In this document: positions 54,177 through 63,516 of the stretch, piece after piece
Numbering within the stretch: position 1 is the first letter of the stretch
Layout of the letters: each line of letters starts with the position of its first letter
Source: JANQGG01 sp964642175
Lineage (GTDB): Bacteria > Bacteroidota > Chlorobiia > Chlorobiales > Chloroherpetonaceae
Direction of reading: 5' to 3'
Length of the DNA: 64,000 bases
Assembly: GCA_964642175.1 (NCBI GenBank)
Contig: CAZXOK010000003.1
Coordinates: 1-64,000 of the forward strand
Made by a program: the position numbers and the translations under genes
Notes under the pieces: generated by a model
What the model saw: only the letters and a program-made list of their open reading frames with translations
Databases searched by the model: none
Told to the model about the DNA's origin: nothing

Positions 54177-55297
54177 TTCCCTAAACCATGAATTAAACTA
54201 TGCCACATTAAGATGGCAGCTTTCAGGTTGTGCCTGGCGATTTTCAGGTCGTATTTTGCTCTCTTGATCTGTTGGTTAAGGGATTTGGAATGCTGGGCTT
54301 TTAAAGCCAGGTATTGTTTGTTGAGCTTATCAAGTTCGGTTAACGCGATTTGATATTGCTCTTTGGCTGATTTTAAGATCAGGTTGGCTGTTTGTTCGAA
54401 TTCAGAGCCGGTTTGTCCAAGGAGCTTGTTTTTTAAAGCAGTTTCCTGCACATCTATGCGTTTTTGATGGATGATCATCGAAGGCACGGTTTTCAGATGT
54501 TCAGCCAAACCAACTTTTTCTAAAGAAGCTATCAGCCATTTGGTTGGATCCCATTGATACCAATACAATCCGTTGCGGTAGTCGTGAGGAAACTGGTGAT
54601 GAAAGTTATGATAGCCTTCACCAAATGTAAACAGGGCCGTGAGTGCATTATCCCTGGCTGTTAGCTTAAGGTTATAAGGTTTAGAACCAAAGGCATGGCA
54701 AACGGAATTAATAGCGAAAGTGACATGCTGGTTAAACACCATTCTTAAAAATCCGGCAACAAACAACCCCCCTAATGGATCACCCCAAATCGAGGCGATA
54801 GCCATAGGCATCAGAAAGCCTGAGGCAATTGCTATAAAATTATAATATTTGTATTGAAAAGCAGCTAACACATCATTTTTCAAATCGCTGATATTATCCA
54901 TACTCGGGTAGCGCTTCCCATCAAATAACCAGAGGATATGGGCATGCCAGAAGCCTTTAGTTATGCTGTACGGATCTTTATCTGTATCCTGATGTTTATG
55001 ATGGTTGCGGTGATCGCTGACCCAGACCCAGGCCGGTCCTTCAAATGTTGACGCACCAAAGAAGAGTGTCAGGGCTTTAACACTCCAGTGAGCTTTGAAA
55101 CTTTTATGGGAAAAAAGCCGGTGATATCCTGCGGTTATAGACAGGCCTCCAAGGGCCCACAAAACGATTGTTAAAACAATTGTATTGGCATTGGTATTAC
55201 CCGACATTGCCCACCAGGTGGTTCCGGCTATGGCCAGAAGTGGGGTTATGGTAAAGAAAAGAGCATTAGTCCAGTGAATGTGAGATGGCTTTTGCAT
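54161..55297 (-). CDS. Acyl-CoA/acyl-lipid desaturase with a coiled-coil tail
   Basis: A 378-residue membrane desaturase. The three histidine boxes are HRLFSH (about 58-63), HRNHHKH (about 94-100) and HNFHH (about 232-236). The hydrophobic layout is that of stearoyl-CoA delta-9 desaturases, which are 300 residues or so. Beyond about residue 285 there is an extra tail of about 90 residues with long charged heptads (ALTELDKLNKQYLALKAQ, then IKRAKYDLKIARHNL) suggesting a coiled coil. The enzyme introduces a double bond into fatty acyl chains and should adjust membrane fluidity. The electron donor is not encoded nearby. Confidence 0.92.
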   Translation of the reverse strand: MQKPSHIHWTNALFFTITPLLAIAGTTWWAMSGNTNANTIVLTIVLWALGGLSITAGYHRLFSHKSFKAHWSVKALTLFFGASTFEGPAWVWVSDHRNHHKHQDTDKDPYSITKGFWHAHILWLFDGKRYPSMDNISDLKNDVLAAFQYKYYNFIAIASGFLMPMAIASIWGDPLGGLFVAGFLRMVFNQHVTFAINSVCHAFGSKPYNLKLTARDNALTALFTFGEGYHNFHHQFPHDYRNGLYWYQWDPTKWLIASLEKVGLAEHLKTVPSMIIHQKRIDVQETALKNKLLGQTGSEFEQTANLILKSAKEQYQIALTELDKLNKQYLALKAQHSKSLNQQIKRAKYDLKIARHNLKAAILMWHSLIHGLGKLKVA

Positions 55298-55375
55298 CAG
55301 ATTAAGGTTTAGTAATTAGAATTAGTACTATTTGGCTAACCTTAACCTCTCTCAATGCGTTCAGCGAAAAAAAAT

Positions 55376-55813
55376 TTATACCCCGGTGTGGCCAAATCCA
55401 CCCTCCCCACGTTCGGAGTTGGAAAGAGAACTGGTTTCTTTGAACAATACTTTTTCCACCCTGGCGATAACCATTTGGGCAATGCGTTCGCCGTGTTTGA
55501 CCATAAATGGCTCTTTACCATGATTGATAAGGATAACTTTTACTTCACCCCGGTAATCAGCATCGATGGTTGCAGGTGCATTTGGTAATGATATCAGCTT
55601 TTTCAGGGCCAGGCCGCTTCTTGGCCGTAACTGGGCTTCGTAACCTTCGGGAAGTTCAATAGCCAGACCGGTTGCTATAAGCTTGGCCTCTTGCGGATCA
55701 ATAGTGATCGGCTCATCCAGGCAGGCAGCAATATCAAGACCGGCTGCATGGGAGGTGGCATATTCAGGGGCGCGTGCCTGGGGGTGGAGTTTTATGAATT
55801 TAATTTCAAGCAT
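55376..55813 (-). CDS. dut: dUTP diphosphatase
   Basis: A 145-residue trimeric dUTPase that hydrolyses dUTP to dUMP and PPi. All five motifs are visible: AAGLDIAAC, RPRSGLALK, NAPATIDADYRGEVKV, GERIAQMVI and the C-terminal SNSERGEGGFGHTGV. It lies four bases after the O-methyltransferase gene and upstream of the desaturase, probably in the same transcript. Confidence 0.97.
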   Translation of the reverse strand: MLEIKFIKLHPQARAPEYATSHAAGLDIAACLDEPITIDPQEAKLIATGLAIELPEGYEAQLRPRSGLALKKLISLPNAPATIDADYRGEVKVILINHGKEPFMVKHGERIAQMVIARVEKVLFKETSSLSNSERGEGGFGHTGV

Positions 55814-55817
55814 AGCA

Positions 55818-56480
55818 TTAAAGTTTTATGGCCAGGGTTAGCCCGTCTGAAATTGGAAGCAGGCTCTGAAAAACCCGGTTGTCGTTTTGAATTTTTTCAT
55901 TGAGTGCTTTAATGTGCGGGGTATTTGGATCGCCGGTTTCAGGATCAACCACACTGCCACCCCAAAGCACATTATCGATAGCCATCAATCCTCCCGGGCG
56001 GAGAAGTTTTAATGCCGCTTCGTAATAGTCTTCGTACTGTTTTTTATCGGCATCAATGAAAACCATTTCAAAGGTTGAGGTCTGGTCAGATCGAACTAAC
56101 CTTTCCAAACTTTCCAGGGTCGGTCCAAGGATCAGCTCTATTGTACCTGTTAAACCGGCTTTTTGCCAGTAATCCCGGGCAATTTTCGTGTATTCGGTGT
56201 TTATATCCAGGCAAACCAATCTGGCATCTTCTTCGAGCTCCATAGCAATGCAAATGGCACTGTATCCGGTAAAGGTACCGATTTCCAGAACTTTTTTGGG
56301 TCGGAGCAATTTTACAAGCAGCCGCAAGAGCTGCCCTTCTTCGGGAGCAATTTGCATGCTGGAAGCCGGATGACGCGATGTTTGCTCGCGAAGCTGCTCC
56401 AAAACAGGTGTTTCTCTCAGAGAATGCGCCAGGATGTAGTCTTTGAGCGACTCGGTTAAAGTCAGGGTTGAATGTGACAC
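55818..56480 (-). CDS. Class I SAM-dependent O-methyltransferase
   Basis: About 220 residues, resembling the caffeoyl-CoA O-methyltransferase (methyltransferase_3) family. SAM-binding LEIGTFTGYSAICIAMEL is motif I. MVFIDADKKQYEDYYE carries the metal-binding Asp region, and LLRPGGLMAIDNVLWGGSV is the final block. No ATG precedes the motifs, so the start is a GTG: either 56480 (VSHSTLTLTESLKDYILAHS, aligned to the family's start, chosen here) or 56522. It is first in the run with dut and the desaturase. The substrate is unknown. Confidence 0.87.
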   Translation of the reverse strand: MSHSTLTLTESLKDYILAHSLRETPVLEQLREQTSRHPASSMQIAPEEGQLLRLLVKLLRPKKVLEIGTFTGYSAICIAMELEEDARLVCLDINTEYTKIARDYWQKAGLTGTIELILGPTLESLERLVRSDQTSTFEMVFIDADKKQYEDYYEAALKLLRPGGLMAIDNVLWGGSVVDPETGDPNTPHIKALNEKIQNDNRVFQSLLPISDGLTLAIKL

Positions 56481-56757
56481 AAAAATTCGATGATTTAATT
56501 CAGTGGATTTCCGATTGAACACTATAATACAAAATCTTCCCGGTTTGATGCCAAGATCACGAAAAATATCCTACTCAGGTTTCTTTTGCTTTATGTGAAT
56601 TTTTGAGTGTCGAAAATTGTACTAATTTTAAGTTTCGTGTGTTAAGGCATCTGGAGATGGATGAGTTCAGCCTGAAAAATCAGGAAACCTCACATTTTGT
56701 TGTTTTTTATCCATGTGGCGTCTTACTAAATTATCTAATAAAAATAATCTAGGATAC

Positions 56758-57489
56758 ATGTCAAGTACCTGTTATGCGCTTGCCATTGGGGCCCATCCCG
56801 ACGATGTGGAGCTGAGTTGCGGTGCAACGCTTAGAAAAATCACGGATGAAGGCTATAAGGTAGTCGTTTGCGATCTCACCCGTGGCGAACTCGGCTCAAG
56901 AGGAACCCCAGAAGAGCGTTTGGTTGAAGCCCGAAATGCGGCCCGGATCAACGGATATGCCGAACGAATTACCCTGGACTATGGGGATGGCCAGATCAAC
57001 TATTCCAGGGAGATTATGCTTAAGATTGTATCGATAATTCGCCATTATAAACCTCATGTGGTTTTTACAACTCCTCCCGATGAGCGCCATCCCGATCATG
57101 AATTTACATCCAGGTTGGTAAAAGATGCCTGTTTTTTTGCCGGTCTTAAAAACATTCAGACCACATGGAAGGAGCAGCCTCAGAAGCCACACAGGCCAAA
57201 GGAGCTCTTCTTTTTTATGCAAAATCACATGGAGCACCCGAAGTTTATCGTGGATGTCAGTTCAACATTCGAGCAAGCCAAATCTGCTATATTGGCATTT
57301 AAGTCGCAGTTTTACAACCCGGAGTCCGGCGAAGAAGAAACTTATATCAGCCGAAAGGAATTTTTGACCGGCCTTGAAGCCCGTGCGCGTTATTTTGGGG
57401 AATTGATCGGGGCGGACTATGGAGAAGCCTTTACTTCAAAAACCCAGGTTGGGATCCGGAATTTTACCGGGGTATTTAAGCAAGAATAA
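56758..57489 (+). CDS. bshB1: Bacillithiol biosynthesis deacetylase BshB1 (PIG-L/LmbE family)
   Basis: About 243 residues from the ATG at 56758. The zinc-binding motif AIGAHPDDVE (His, Asp, Asp) is near the N-terminus and ERHPDHEF supplies the third ligand. The PRGE-like CDLTRGELGSRGTPEER is the family's hallmark. BshB1 removes acetyl from GlcNAc-malate in bacillithiol synthesis, and homologues occur widely in Bacteroidota. A related N-acetylglucosaminyl-lipid deacetylase is the alternative. The longer frame (56713) adds an unconserved start. bshA and bshC are not in the window. Confidence 0.88.
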   Translation: MSSTCYALAIGAHPDDVELSCGATLRKITDEGYKVVVCDLTRGELGSRGTPEERLVEARNAARINGYAERITLDYGDGQINYSREIMLKIVSIIRHYKPHVVFTTPPDERHPDHEFTSRLVKDACFFAGLKNIQTTWKEQPQKPHRPKELFFFMQNHMEHPKFIVDVSSTFEQAKSAILAFKSQFYNPESGEEETYISRKEFLTGLEARARYFGELIGADYGEAFTSKTQVGIRNFTGVFKQE

Positions 57490-57620
57490 TTAAGACTTAA
57501 TTAAAGTGAAACCCTTAACACCTTAAGTAAGTTACAATTAAGTGTGATGGTGGTTGATACCTCACATAGTCTTGTTTGGTTTTAACAACTTACTTATACT
57601 TAACAAAACGGAAAATATTT

Positions 57621-58160
57621 ATGGAGGCGCTAAACATTTTGCAGGGAAAAGAACCAAAACTTCAAAAAAAGCCGAAAAATCAAACGGAGAAACAAAAAAA
57701 GATCCAGAACGATGTTGAAGTGATCTTCCAAAACTATCTACGTAAAAAAGGCCATCGCTCCACGCCGGAAAGATTAAAAGTACTGCGAGAAATATATGCT
57801 TCTGCAAAGCATATGGATGCCGATGAAATTTTTATGGCTCTTAAACAAAAAAATGCCAATGTATCCCGGGCAACCGTCTATAATACATTGGACATTTTGG
57901 TGGAGTGCAACCTGGTTTCACCAAACAGTTTTGGGCATAAACACCTTCATTACGAACGCAGCTACGGGTACAAAGAACATCATCATATTATCTGTGAAAA
58001 ATGCGGGCGTTTATTAGAATTTACCAGTCCAAAAATTGATGATGAGCTTTCCGAAATTTGCCAAAAGAATGGTTTTAAGCTTAAGCGCAATGTCTTGCAA
58101 CTATTTGGGGAGTGTCTGGATGATGACTGTGACGAGAAAGAAAATAATCTGTTAAAATAA
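57621..58160 (+). CDS. Fur family metalloregulator
   Basis: About 179 residues from the ATG at 57621. A charged N-terminal tail (about 1-40) precedes the winged helix (about 45-105: KGHRSTPERLKVLREIYAS, then NVSRATVYNTLDIL). The dimerisation domain has HHHIICEKCGRLLEF and ECLDDDC, whose two Cys pairs form the structural zinc site. Fur proteins repress iron-uptake genes with Fe2+, while Zur, PerR and Mur are close relatives that sequence alone cannot exclude. It lies 49 bases upstream of a TonB-dependent receptor gene on the same strand, in line with control of metal or siderophore uptake. Confidence 0.9.
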   Translation: MEALNILQGKEPKLQKKPKNQTEKQKKIQNDVEVIFQNYLRKKGHRSTPERLKVLREIYASAKHMDADEIFMALKQKNANVSRATVYNTLDILVECNLVSPNSFGHKHLHYERSYGYKEHHHIICEKCGRLLEFTSPKIDDELSEICQKNGFKLKRNVLQLFGECLDDDCDEKENNLLK

Positions 58161-58209
58161 GACACCCGGAATTTGCATAATTATTCAATTCCCAATTAAA
58201 AAGCCATTA

Positions 58210-60471
58210 ATGCCAAAAGCACTTGTTCTTTGTTTTTTCCTTTTCTTTTTTGCCACACAATCCCTTTCTGCCCAAAGCCGCGGCGGCATGATCCAGGGAA
58301 CCCTAACGCAAACCAGTTACATCAAAAAAGACATTGTCTATAATGATACCGCAACTGGGGAGATGGTGATAAAACCGGCAACCATTCGAAAAACCCTGCC
58401 AGTTATCGGTGCGCAAGTCCAACTCAACGCCACACCATACAAAACCTTCACCGATACCAGCGGTTTTTATTTTATGCAGGGACTGCCAAGGGGCATTTTT
58501 GATATCACCTATTCAGCCAAAGGATTCAAGTCTGAAGTGTTTCGACGAGTGTTTATTAAAAACGACACCATTTCCGAAATTGATATCAGGTTGTATCCGA
58601 TTTTATCATCAGCCGAAGAAGAGCAGGTATGGGTCTCGCGTTATCCGGCTCCCTTGCGCTACATTTCAGGTAAAACCAGCACCATTAACCTGCAAACCCT
58701 GCCTGTAGATCCGTTTCTTCAGGGACCCCTGAACTCCTTGGGAAAGGCTTCACTCGATTGGCAAAAAGAAGCTGTGGTTTTGAGGGAAGAAGAGGGAATG
58801 AGCAGTCTTAAAGCCACCCAAGCCCTGATGGTTTATGATAACATTAAAGTAAGCACACCGGTTCAGAATCGCATGCCGGTTTGGTTACTGGACCCGTTCT
58901 GGATAAAACAGACAGATGTTGCCTACGGCGCCCAATCGGCGTTGCTGGGCTCGGGTGCAGAGGGCGGGGCAGTTTTTATGGTTCCAAAAAAGGTGTTTGA
59001 GAATGCAACACGCGTTCAGGTACAGGGAGGTTTTTACAGCCAGCCGTCCAGGCAGTCATGGGAAAACCGGCAGGGATTGCCCGTTCAAAAAGGATTCATG
59101 ATATCTCGCACTCAGAATCTTGGTCAGATAAATTCGTATGGTTCTTTATCCATAACTCAGGATGAAGGTTACCTTGCCGAAAGCCAAAGCAACAAGTGGC
59201 GGCTTTTTTCATATTCCGACTACCGTTTTGGCTCAGGTAACAGGCTTTCGCTAACCGCGGCAGTTTATCAGGCTCAAGAGGATATGTTTCCGGCCTGGAA
59301 AAGTTACTTCAATGCAACCGAACGTTATCTTGATGAACCAGATCCGGCCAAAGAGCGTCAGTGGTTTCTGGCTCCAAAACTCAATTTACAACTCTCACGA
59401 GTAACCAATTTGGAACTTGGGGGCAGTTACATGAATACGAAAAACCTGTCGTATTACGGAGCAGCGTTTTCGGGAGAGCAACAAGCCCTGCACGGTCAAT
59501 TGCTTTTGGATTTCGGGTATGGCTACCATTTGCTGGGCGGATTTGAAGCGATTCGCAATGCCATGGATTCAGACACATTTGGCTCGCACGAAGACCTTCT
59601 GGGCGCACTGTTCATTCAGAATGAAAACCCACTGGCAGGGCCTGTACGGGTTACCTACGGGGCCAGATTCGACCTGGTGGCTCTGCAGGGTGAGTCGGTC
59701 AGTGGCGAGTTCAGCCCTAAAGTCGGCTTTGTATTGCCGGTTGGTGAAACCAGCACGTTTCGGGCTAATTACAACACGGGCTTCAGGTTGCCTTCACTTT
59801 ACCAGCGCTATGCAACCCTCTCTGGCCAGGGGTTTCAAATTGAACCCAATCCCGGACTCAAAACCCAGTACACCACCACCACGGAACTGGGCTATAATTT
59901 TAACTTCATGCAACCCATAAACCTGCCGGCTGGTTTAGAGCTCACCAATTTTAAACTCGACGCCAATTTTTATTATTCAACCCTGAACAATCGGGTAGAA
60001 CTTGGACTAAACAATGGCTCGGGTATTGCTTACCAAAATGCAGGAGAAGCAGCACTTTGGGGCCTGGAACTGGAATCGGAATGGACAATGTGGCATGAGC
60101 TTGTGGGGCTGGCCTGGGGTTACCATTTTACAAAACCCGAGGATGGGCTCTATTACCGCCATCGGCACCAGTTTTCAGTAGCTTTGTCTGTTAATCGGGA
60201 GCCATTCAGCGCAATACTTTCATGCAGGTACCAGAGCGCCTATGCCAGTACCAACCCGGTTTTAACAGCTATTTATCAATCGGCAGGCAGCAGCCAGGCT
60301 GATGTTAGACTTTCGGCGCTTCTGATTGATGCCAGGTTTTCTGCCAAACTATCAAATAACCTGTCGCTGAATCTGGACGGTTATAACCTGCTTAACGATA
60401 CCTGGCTGGAATCACCTGCAAAACTCGGAAGGTTGCGTTATGTGCAGGTCGGCGCTGATCTGAGGTTTTAA
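58210..60471 (+). CDS. TonB-dependent receptor next to a Fur-family regulator
   Basis: A 753-residue outer-membrane protein with a signal peptide (about 1-22, ends SLSAQS). A carboxypeptidase-regulatory-like domain (about 60-130, VIGAQVQLNATPYKTFTDTS) is followed by an atypical plug (VYDNIKVSTPVQNRMPVWLL, then LLGSGAEGGAVFMVPKKVF) and a 22-strand-type barrel. The barrel has FRLPSLYQRYATLSGQGF and NYNTGFRLPS, the block found in siderophore receptors, and the protein ends YVQVGADLRF. It is likely iron- or metal-related because the Fur-family gene precedes it. Confidence 0.88.
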   Translation: MPKALVLCFFLFFFATQSLSAQSRGGMIQGTLTQTSYIKKDIVYNDTATGEMVIKPATIRKTLPVIGAQVQLNATPYKTFTDTSGFYFMQGLPRGIFDITYSAKGFKSEVFRRVFIKNDTISEIDIRLYPILSSAEEEQVWVSRYPAPLRYISGKTSTINLQTLPVDPFLQGPLNSLGKASLDWQKEAVVLREEEGMSSLKATQALMVYDNIKVSTPVQNRMPVWLLDPFWIKQTDVAYGAQSALLGSGAEGGAVFMVPKKVFENATRVQVQGGFYSQPSRQSWENRQGLPVQKGFMISRTQNLGQINSYGSLSITQDEGYLAESQSNKWRLFSYSDYRFGSGNRLSLTAAVYQAQEDMFPAWKSYFNATERYLDEPDPAKERQWFLAPKLNLQLSRVTNLELGGSYMNTKNLSYYGAAFSGEQQALHGQLLLDFGYGYHLLGGFEAIRNAMDSDTFGSHEDLLGALFIQNENPLAGPVRVTYGARFDLVALQGESVSGEFSPKVGFVLPVGETSTFRANYNTGFRLPSLYQRYATLSGQGFQIEPNPGLKTQYTTTTELGYNFNFMQPINLPAGLELTNFKLDANFYYSTLNNRVELGLNNGSGIAYQNAGEAALWGLELESEWTMWHELVGLAWGYHFTKPEDGLYYRHRHQFSVALSVNREPFSAILSCRYQSAYASTNPVLTAIYQSAGSSQADVRLSALLIDARFSAKLSNNLSLNLDGYNLLNDTWLESPAKLGRLRYVQVGADLRF

Positions 60472-60675
60472 CTTTCCCTTCCAAAACTTCGAAAATCGCC
60501 TCATTGACAATTGATGTATTTCTTTTGAGGAGTCTTGCAGGATTGATTATATTTAAGTTTTTATTTTTATAGGCAAGCAAAGCTGCCCCCTGCGGGGTTT
60601 AAGCCGGTGCCATATCTTGCAGAGGTATGGATATTTATGGCTGACTTTGTTTATTGTATGATGATTATGTTAAAT

Positions 60676-61053
60676 ATGACCACTAATCCAACAGAAAAGT
60701 TTATCGTTATTGGCGATCGCATTGTATTGCGCCCAAAATCAACCTCCGAAAAGACCAAAACAGGGTTATATTTGCCACCGGGGGTGCAGGAGAAAGAAAA
60801 AATTCAGAGCGGTTATATAGTAAAAACCGGTCCGGGTTATGCAGTTGCTCCACCTCAGGAACCTGATGAGGTCTGGAAGGAAATGAACAAATCGCCGCAG
60901 TATATTCCGCTTCAGGCTAAAGAGGGTGATCTGGCCATTTACCTGCAATCCTCTTCGCATGAAATAGAATATGAAGATATCAAGTATGTGATTGTACCCC
61001 AATCGGCTATCCTGCTGATTATTCGCGAAAGTGATTTAAGAGAGCCTTTTTAA
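60676..61053 (+). CDS. GroES-like co-chaperonin with a long insertion
   Basis: About 125 residues from the ATG at 60676, against about 95 for normal GroES. The Cpn10 core is clear: VIGDRIVLRPKSTSEKTKTG with the mobile loop GLYLPPGVQEKEKIQSG, then GYIVKTGPG, and the C-terminal VIVPQSAILLII. An extra stretch (about 60-85, PPQEPDEVWKEMNKSPQYIP) lies in the roof-loop region. No groEL is adjacent, so this is probably a second, stand-alone paralogue. The upstream starts (60607 and others) add an unconserved hydrophobic leader and are rejected. Confidence 0.85.
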   Translation: MTTNPTEKFIVIGDRIVLRPKSTSEKTKTGLYLPPGVQEKEKIQSGYIVKTGPGYAVAPPQEPDEVWKEMNKSPQYIPLQAKEGDLAIYLQSSSHEIEYEDIKYVIVPQSAILLIIRESDLREPF

Positions 61054-61099
61054 GGGATCACAACACAAAACCCATTAACCCTTAAACAAACCTTATACC

Positions 61100-61804
61100 A
61101 TGAAAAAACAGGGTGTGTTTATAGTTTTCTTACTGTTGTTTATGACAACCAGCTGCAGCAATGATATGTCTTTTGAAGATTTCAAGAGCTCGGTAAATGA
61201 GATCAATGCCAAGCAACGGGAGTTGTTTGAAAAGTCTGAAGAGGTTTCCAAAATGATCCGTAAGGTCAATAAGAAATTTCCCGGTGAGAAAATCACCTTC
61301 GATACTTCTCTGGGCTTAAGCTCTCAGCAGGAAGAGAAGCTGTTGAGTCTGATTCAGAACGAAAAAGATGTTACAACAAAGGGGCTTTTAGAAGAGCTTC
61401 TGCAATCGGAGAAAGAGATTTTTGAGTTAAAGGAGTCCATACAGGATATCCAGGATCAGTTACCAAAACCCTATATCGTAAAACGGGGTGATTCTCACAT
61501 GAAAGTGGCTGTGAGTTATTTAATGGATGTGGAGGGTTTAGATAAAAAAACAGCCCGGGATCTTGTCAGGAAAGTAGCCCTTGTTGATGAAATGATACCG
61601 GGTTTTTATATCTGGCTGTATTATAACAGTGAAACCGGCGATTTCGGCACGTATGTTACCCAGGGAGAAGCCAATGTGAATCCCAACAGGGTGCGCTACT
61701 CAATCCGCAAGGAGAAATTACAGGAGGCCTACGAAAAAGGTCTTGAAGATGCCCGCCAGGATTCACTGGCTGCAGAGGAACCTGAAACTCCACCTCAAAA
61801 CTGA
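61100..61804 (+). CDS. Lipoprotein with a coiled coil and a LysM-like segment
   Basis: A 234-residue exported lipoprotein: signal peptide with lipobox MTTSC (Cys about 19). A helical region (about 30-125) rich in Glu and Lys reads as coiled coil. At about 128-180 YIVKRGDSHMKVAVSYLMD, then PGFYIWLYYNSETGDF resembles a LysM module, which binds peptidoglycan, though it is divergent. The Glu/Asp-rich tail ends EEPETPPQN. It lies 46 bases after the GroES-like gene and 72 before nadA; no joint function is apparent. Confidence 0.72.
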   Translation: MKKQGVFIVFLLLFMTTSCSNDMSFEDFKSSVNEINAKQRELFEKSEEVSKMIRKVNKKFPGEKITFDTSLGLSSQQEEKLLSLIQNEKDVTTKGLLEELLQSEKEIFELKESIQDIQDQLPKPYIVKRGDSHMKVAVSYLMDVEGLDKKTARDLVRKVALVDEMIPGFYIWLYYNSETGDFGTYVTQGEANVNPNRVRYSIRKEKLQEAYEKGLEDARQDSLAAEEPETPPQN

Positions 61805-61876
61805 ACGAATCTAAAGATATGAGGCGTTTAACGTTTTATATTCTGTTGAATATTTTAAGCTGAACAGTATTTTTAC

Positions 61877-62827
61877 ATGGAACAATTAGAAGCAATACAA
61901 CCGGATCTGGACTTGTTTGATGAAATAGAACGGTTGAAAAAAGATATGAATGCCGTGGTTCTGGCCCATTACTACCAGGAACCCGATATACAGGATGTGG
62001 CTGATGTCCTGGGAGATAGTCTCCAACTGGCCCGTGTAGCCCAGACCACCGATGCCGATGTGATCGTTTTTGCCGGAGTGCATTTCATGGCAGAAACCGC
62101 AAAGATACTCAACCCCAATAAAACGGTTTTATTACCCGATCTTGAAGCAGGCTGCTCGCTGGCTGAGAGCTGCCCGGCGCCTCTTTTCAGACAATTCAAA
62201 GCGCAGCATCCTAATGCAATTGTTGTCAGTTACATCAATTGCACCGCGGAGCTAAAAGCGCTCACAGATATTATATGTACCTCTTCAAACGCTGAAGATA
62301 TCATCCGTCAGATCCCGAAGGATCAGGAGATAATATTTGCGCCCGATAAAAACCTTGGCGCATACCTGATGAAAAAAATTGGCCGCGATATGATTCTATG
62401 GCAAGGCTCCTGCATTGTTCATGAAATATTCAACGAGAAAAAGCTGATTGGTGAAAAGACCCGATACCCGGCTGCCAAGGTTATCGCCCACCCTGAATGT
62501 CCGGATAATATTCTTAAGCATGCCGATTTTATCGGTTCTACCAAAAAAATGCTTGATCATACAGCATCCAGCCAAACCAAAGAGTTTATCGTGGCCACCG
62601 AGCCCGGTTTGATCCACGAAATGCAAAAACGCTCTCCTGAAAAAGTATTTGTACCGGCCCCGATCGATGAAGGGTGTGCTTGTAACGAATGCCCGCACAT
62701 GCGTTTGAACACACTGGAAAAATTATATTTGTGCATGAAAAACAAAACCCCTGAGCTCACTATGTCTGAAGAGCTTCGAAAAGCTGCTTTAAAACCCATT
62801 GAGCGTATGCTTGAGATGTCTAAATAG
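61877..62827 (+). CDS. nadA: Quinolinate synthase NadA
   Basis: A 316-residue 4Fe-4S enzyme that condenses iminoaspartate (from NadB) with dihydroxyacetone phosphate to quinolinate. VVLAHYYQEPDIQDVADVLG is the first domain's substrate region. The three cluster cysteines are in SYINCTAELKAL, QGSCIVHE and CACNECPHMRLNTLEKLYLC. The length is typical of bacterial NadA. Its partner nadB is in this window about 14 kb away on the other strand. Confidence 0.97.
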   Translation: MEQLEAIQPDLDLFDEIERLKKDMNAVVLAHYYQEPDIQDVADVLGDSLQLARVAQTTDADVIVFAGVHFMAETAKILNPNKTVLLPDLEAGCSLAESCPAPLFRQFKAQHPNAIVVSYINCTAELKALTDIICTSSNAEDIIRQIPKDQEIIFAPDKNLGAYLMKKIGRDMILWQGSCIVHEIFNEKKLIGEKTRYPAAKVIAHPECPDNILKHADFIGSTKKMLDHTASSQTKEFIVATEPGLIHEMQKRSPEKVFVPAPIDEGCACNECPHMRLNTLEKLYLCMKNKTPELTMSEELRKAALKPIERMLEMSK

Positions 62828-62856
62828 TGCCTTTTTTTAGTTTGAAGGCAACATAA

Positions 62857-63492
62857 ATGGAAGCACTTGTAGAGTTTTTCGGTCAGTTTCATTCTCTTGA
62901 AGATGTGATCACCTGGGGTGGTTATATCATCTTGTTTCTGATAATTTATGTTGAACTGGGCTTTTTTTTCGGTTTTTTCCTGCCGGGAAACTCTCTGGTT
63001 TTAACAGCAGGATTGATCGCAGCCAGCGGTCAGCTCGACTTGCTGACCATGAACGCCATCCTGATCCTGGCAGCTCTGCTGGGTGATGCAACAGGCTATG
63101 TGGTGGGGCATAAGCTTGGCCGACCTTTGTTTAAGCGATCCGATTCTACTTTTTTTCAACACGATCATCTTGAAAAAGCCCAGGCCTTTTACGATAAATA
63201 TGGCACCAAGGCAGTTGTGTTTGGCAGGTTTGTTCCCATGGTGCGAAGTTTTATAACCACCGTTGCCGGTATTACAACTATGAATCGTCTGGTATTTGCC
63301 TCTTACAGCTTGCTGGGTTCTGTTGTATGGATCGGGTTTTATACAACGGCGGGTTACGTGATCGGCACATCCTTCCCAGAATACCAGGAACTGATCAGCC
63401 GTGTGATTTTATTTTGGGTGATTGTGTTAATTTTAAGCGCAGTGATCAAAATTGTAAGATCAAAGCCCAAAACAAAAAATCAATCAGTTTGA
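62857..63492 (+). CDS. DedA family membrane protein
   Basis: A 211-residue inner-membrane protein with about five helices. DedA marks: FFFGFFLPGNSLVLTAGLIA near the N-terminus (the re-entrant helix), ALLGDATGYVVGHKLGRPLF, and VVFGRFVPMVRSFITTVAGI with the conserved Arg residues. DedA proteins such as UptA translocate undecaprenyl phosphate or phospholipids. It starts 29 bases after nadA. The next gene on the same strand is of the DUF368 family. Confidence 0.92.
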   Translation: MEALVEFFGQFHSLEDVITWGGYIILFLIIYVELGFFFGFFLPGNSLVLTAGLIAASGQLDLLTMNAILILAALLGDATGYVVGHKLGRPLFKRSDSTFFQHDHLEKAQAFYDKYGTKAVVFGRFVPMVRSFITTVAGITTMNRLVFASYSLLGSVVWIGFYTTAGYVIGTSFPEYQELISRVILFWVIVLILSAVIKIVRSKPKTKNQSV

Positions 63493-63516
63493 TTAAAAAA
63501 CTAACCGTAACCGAAA

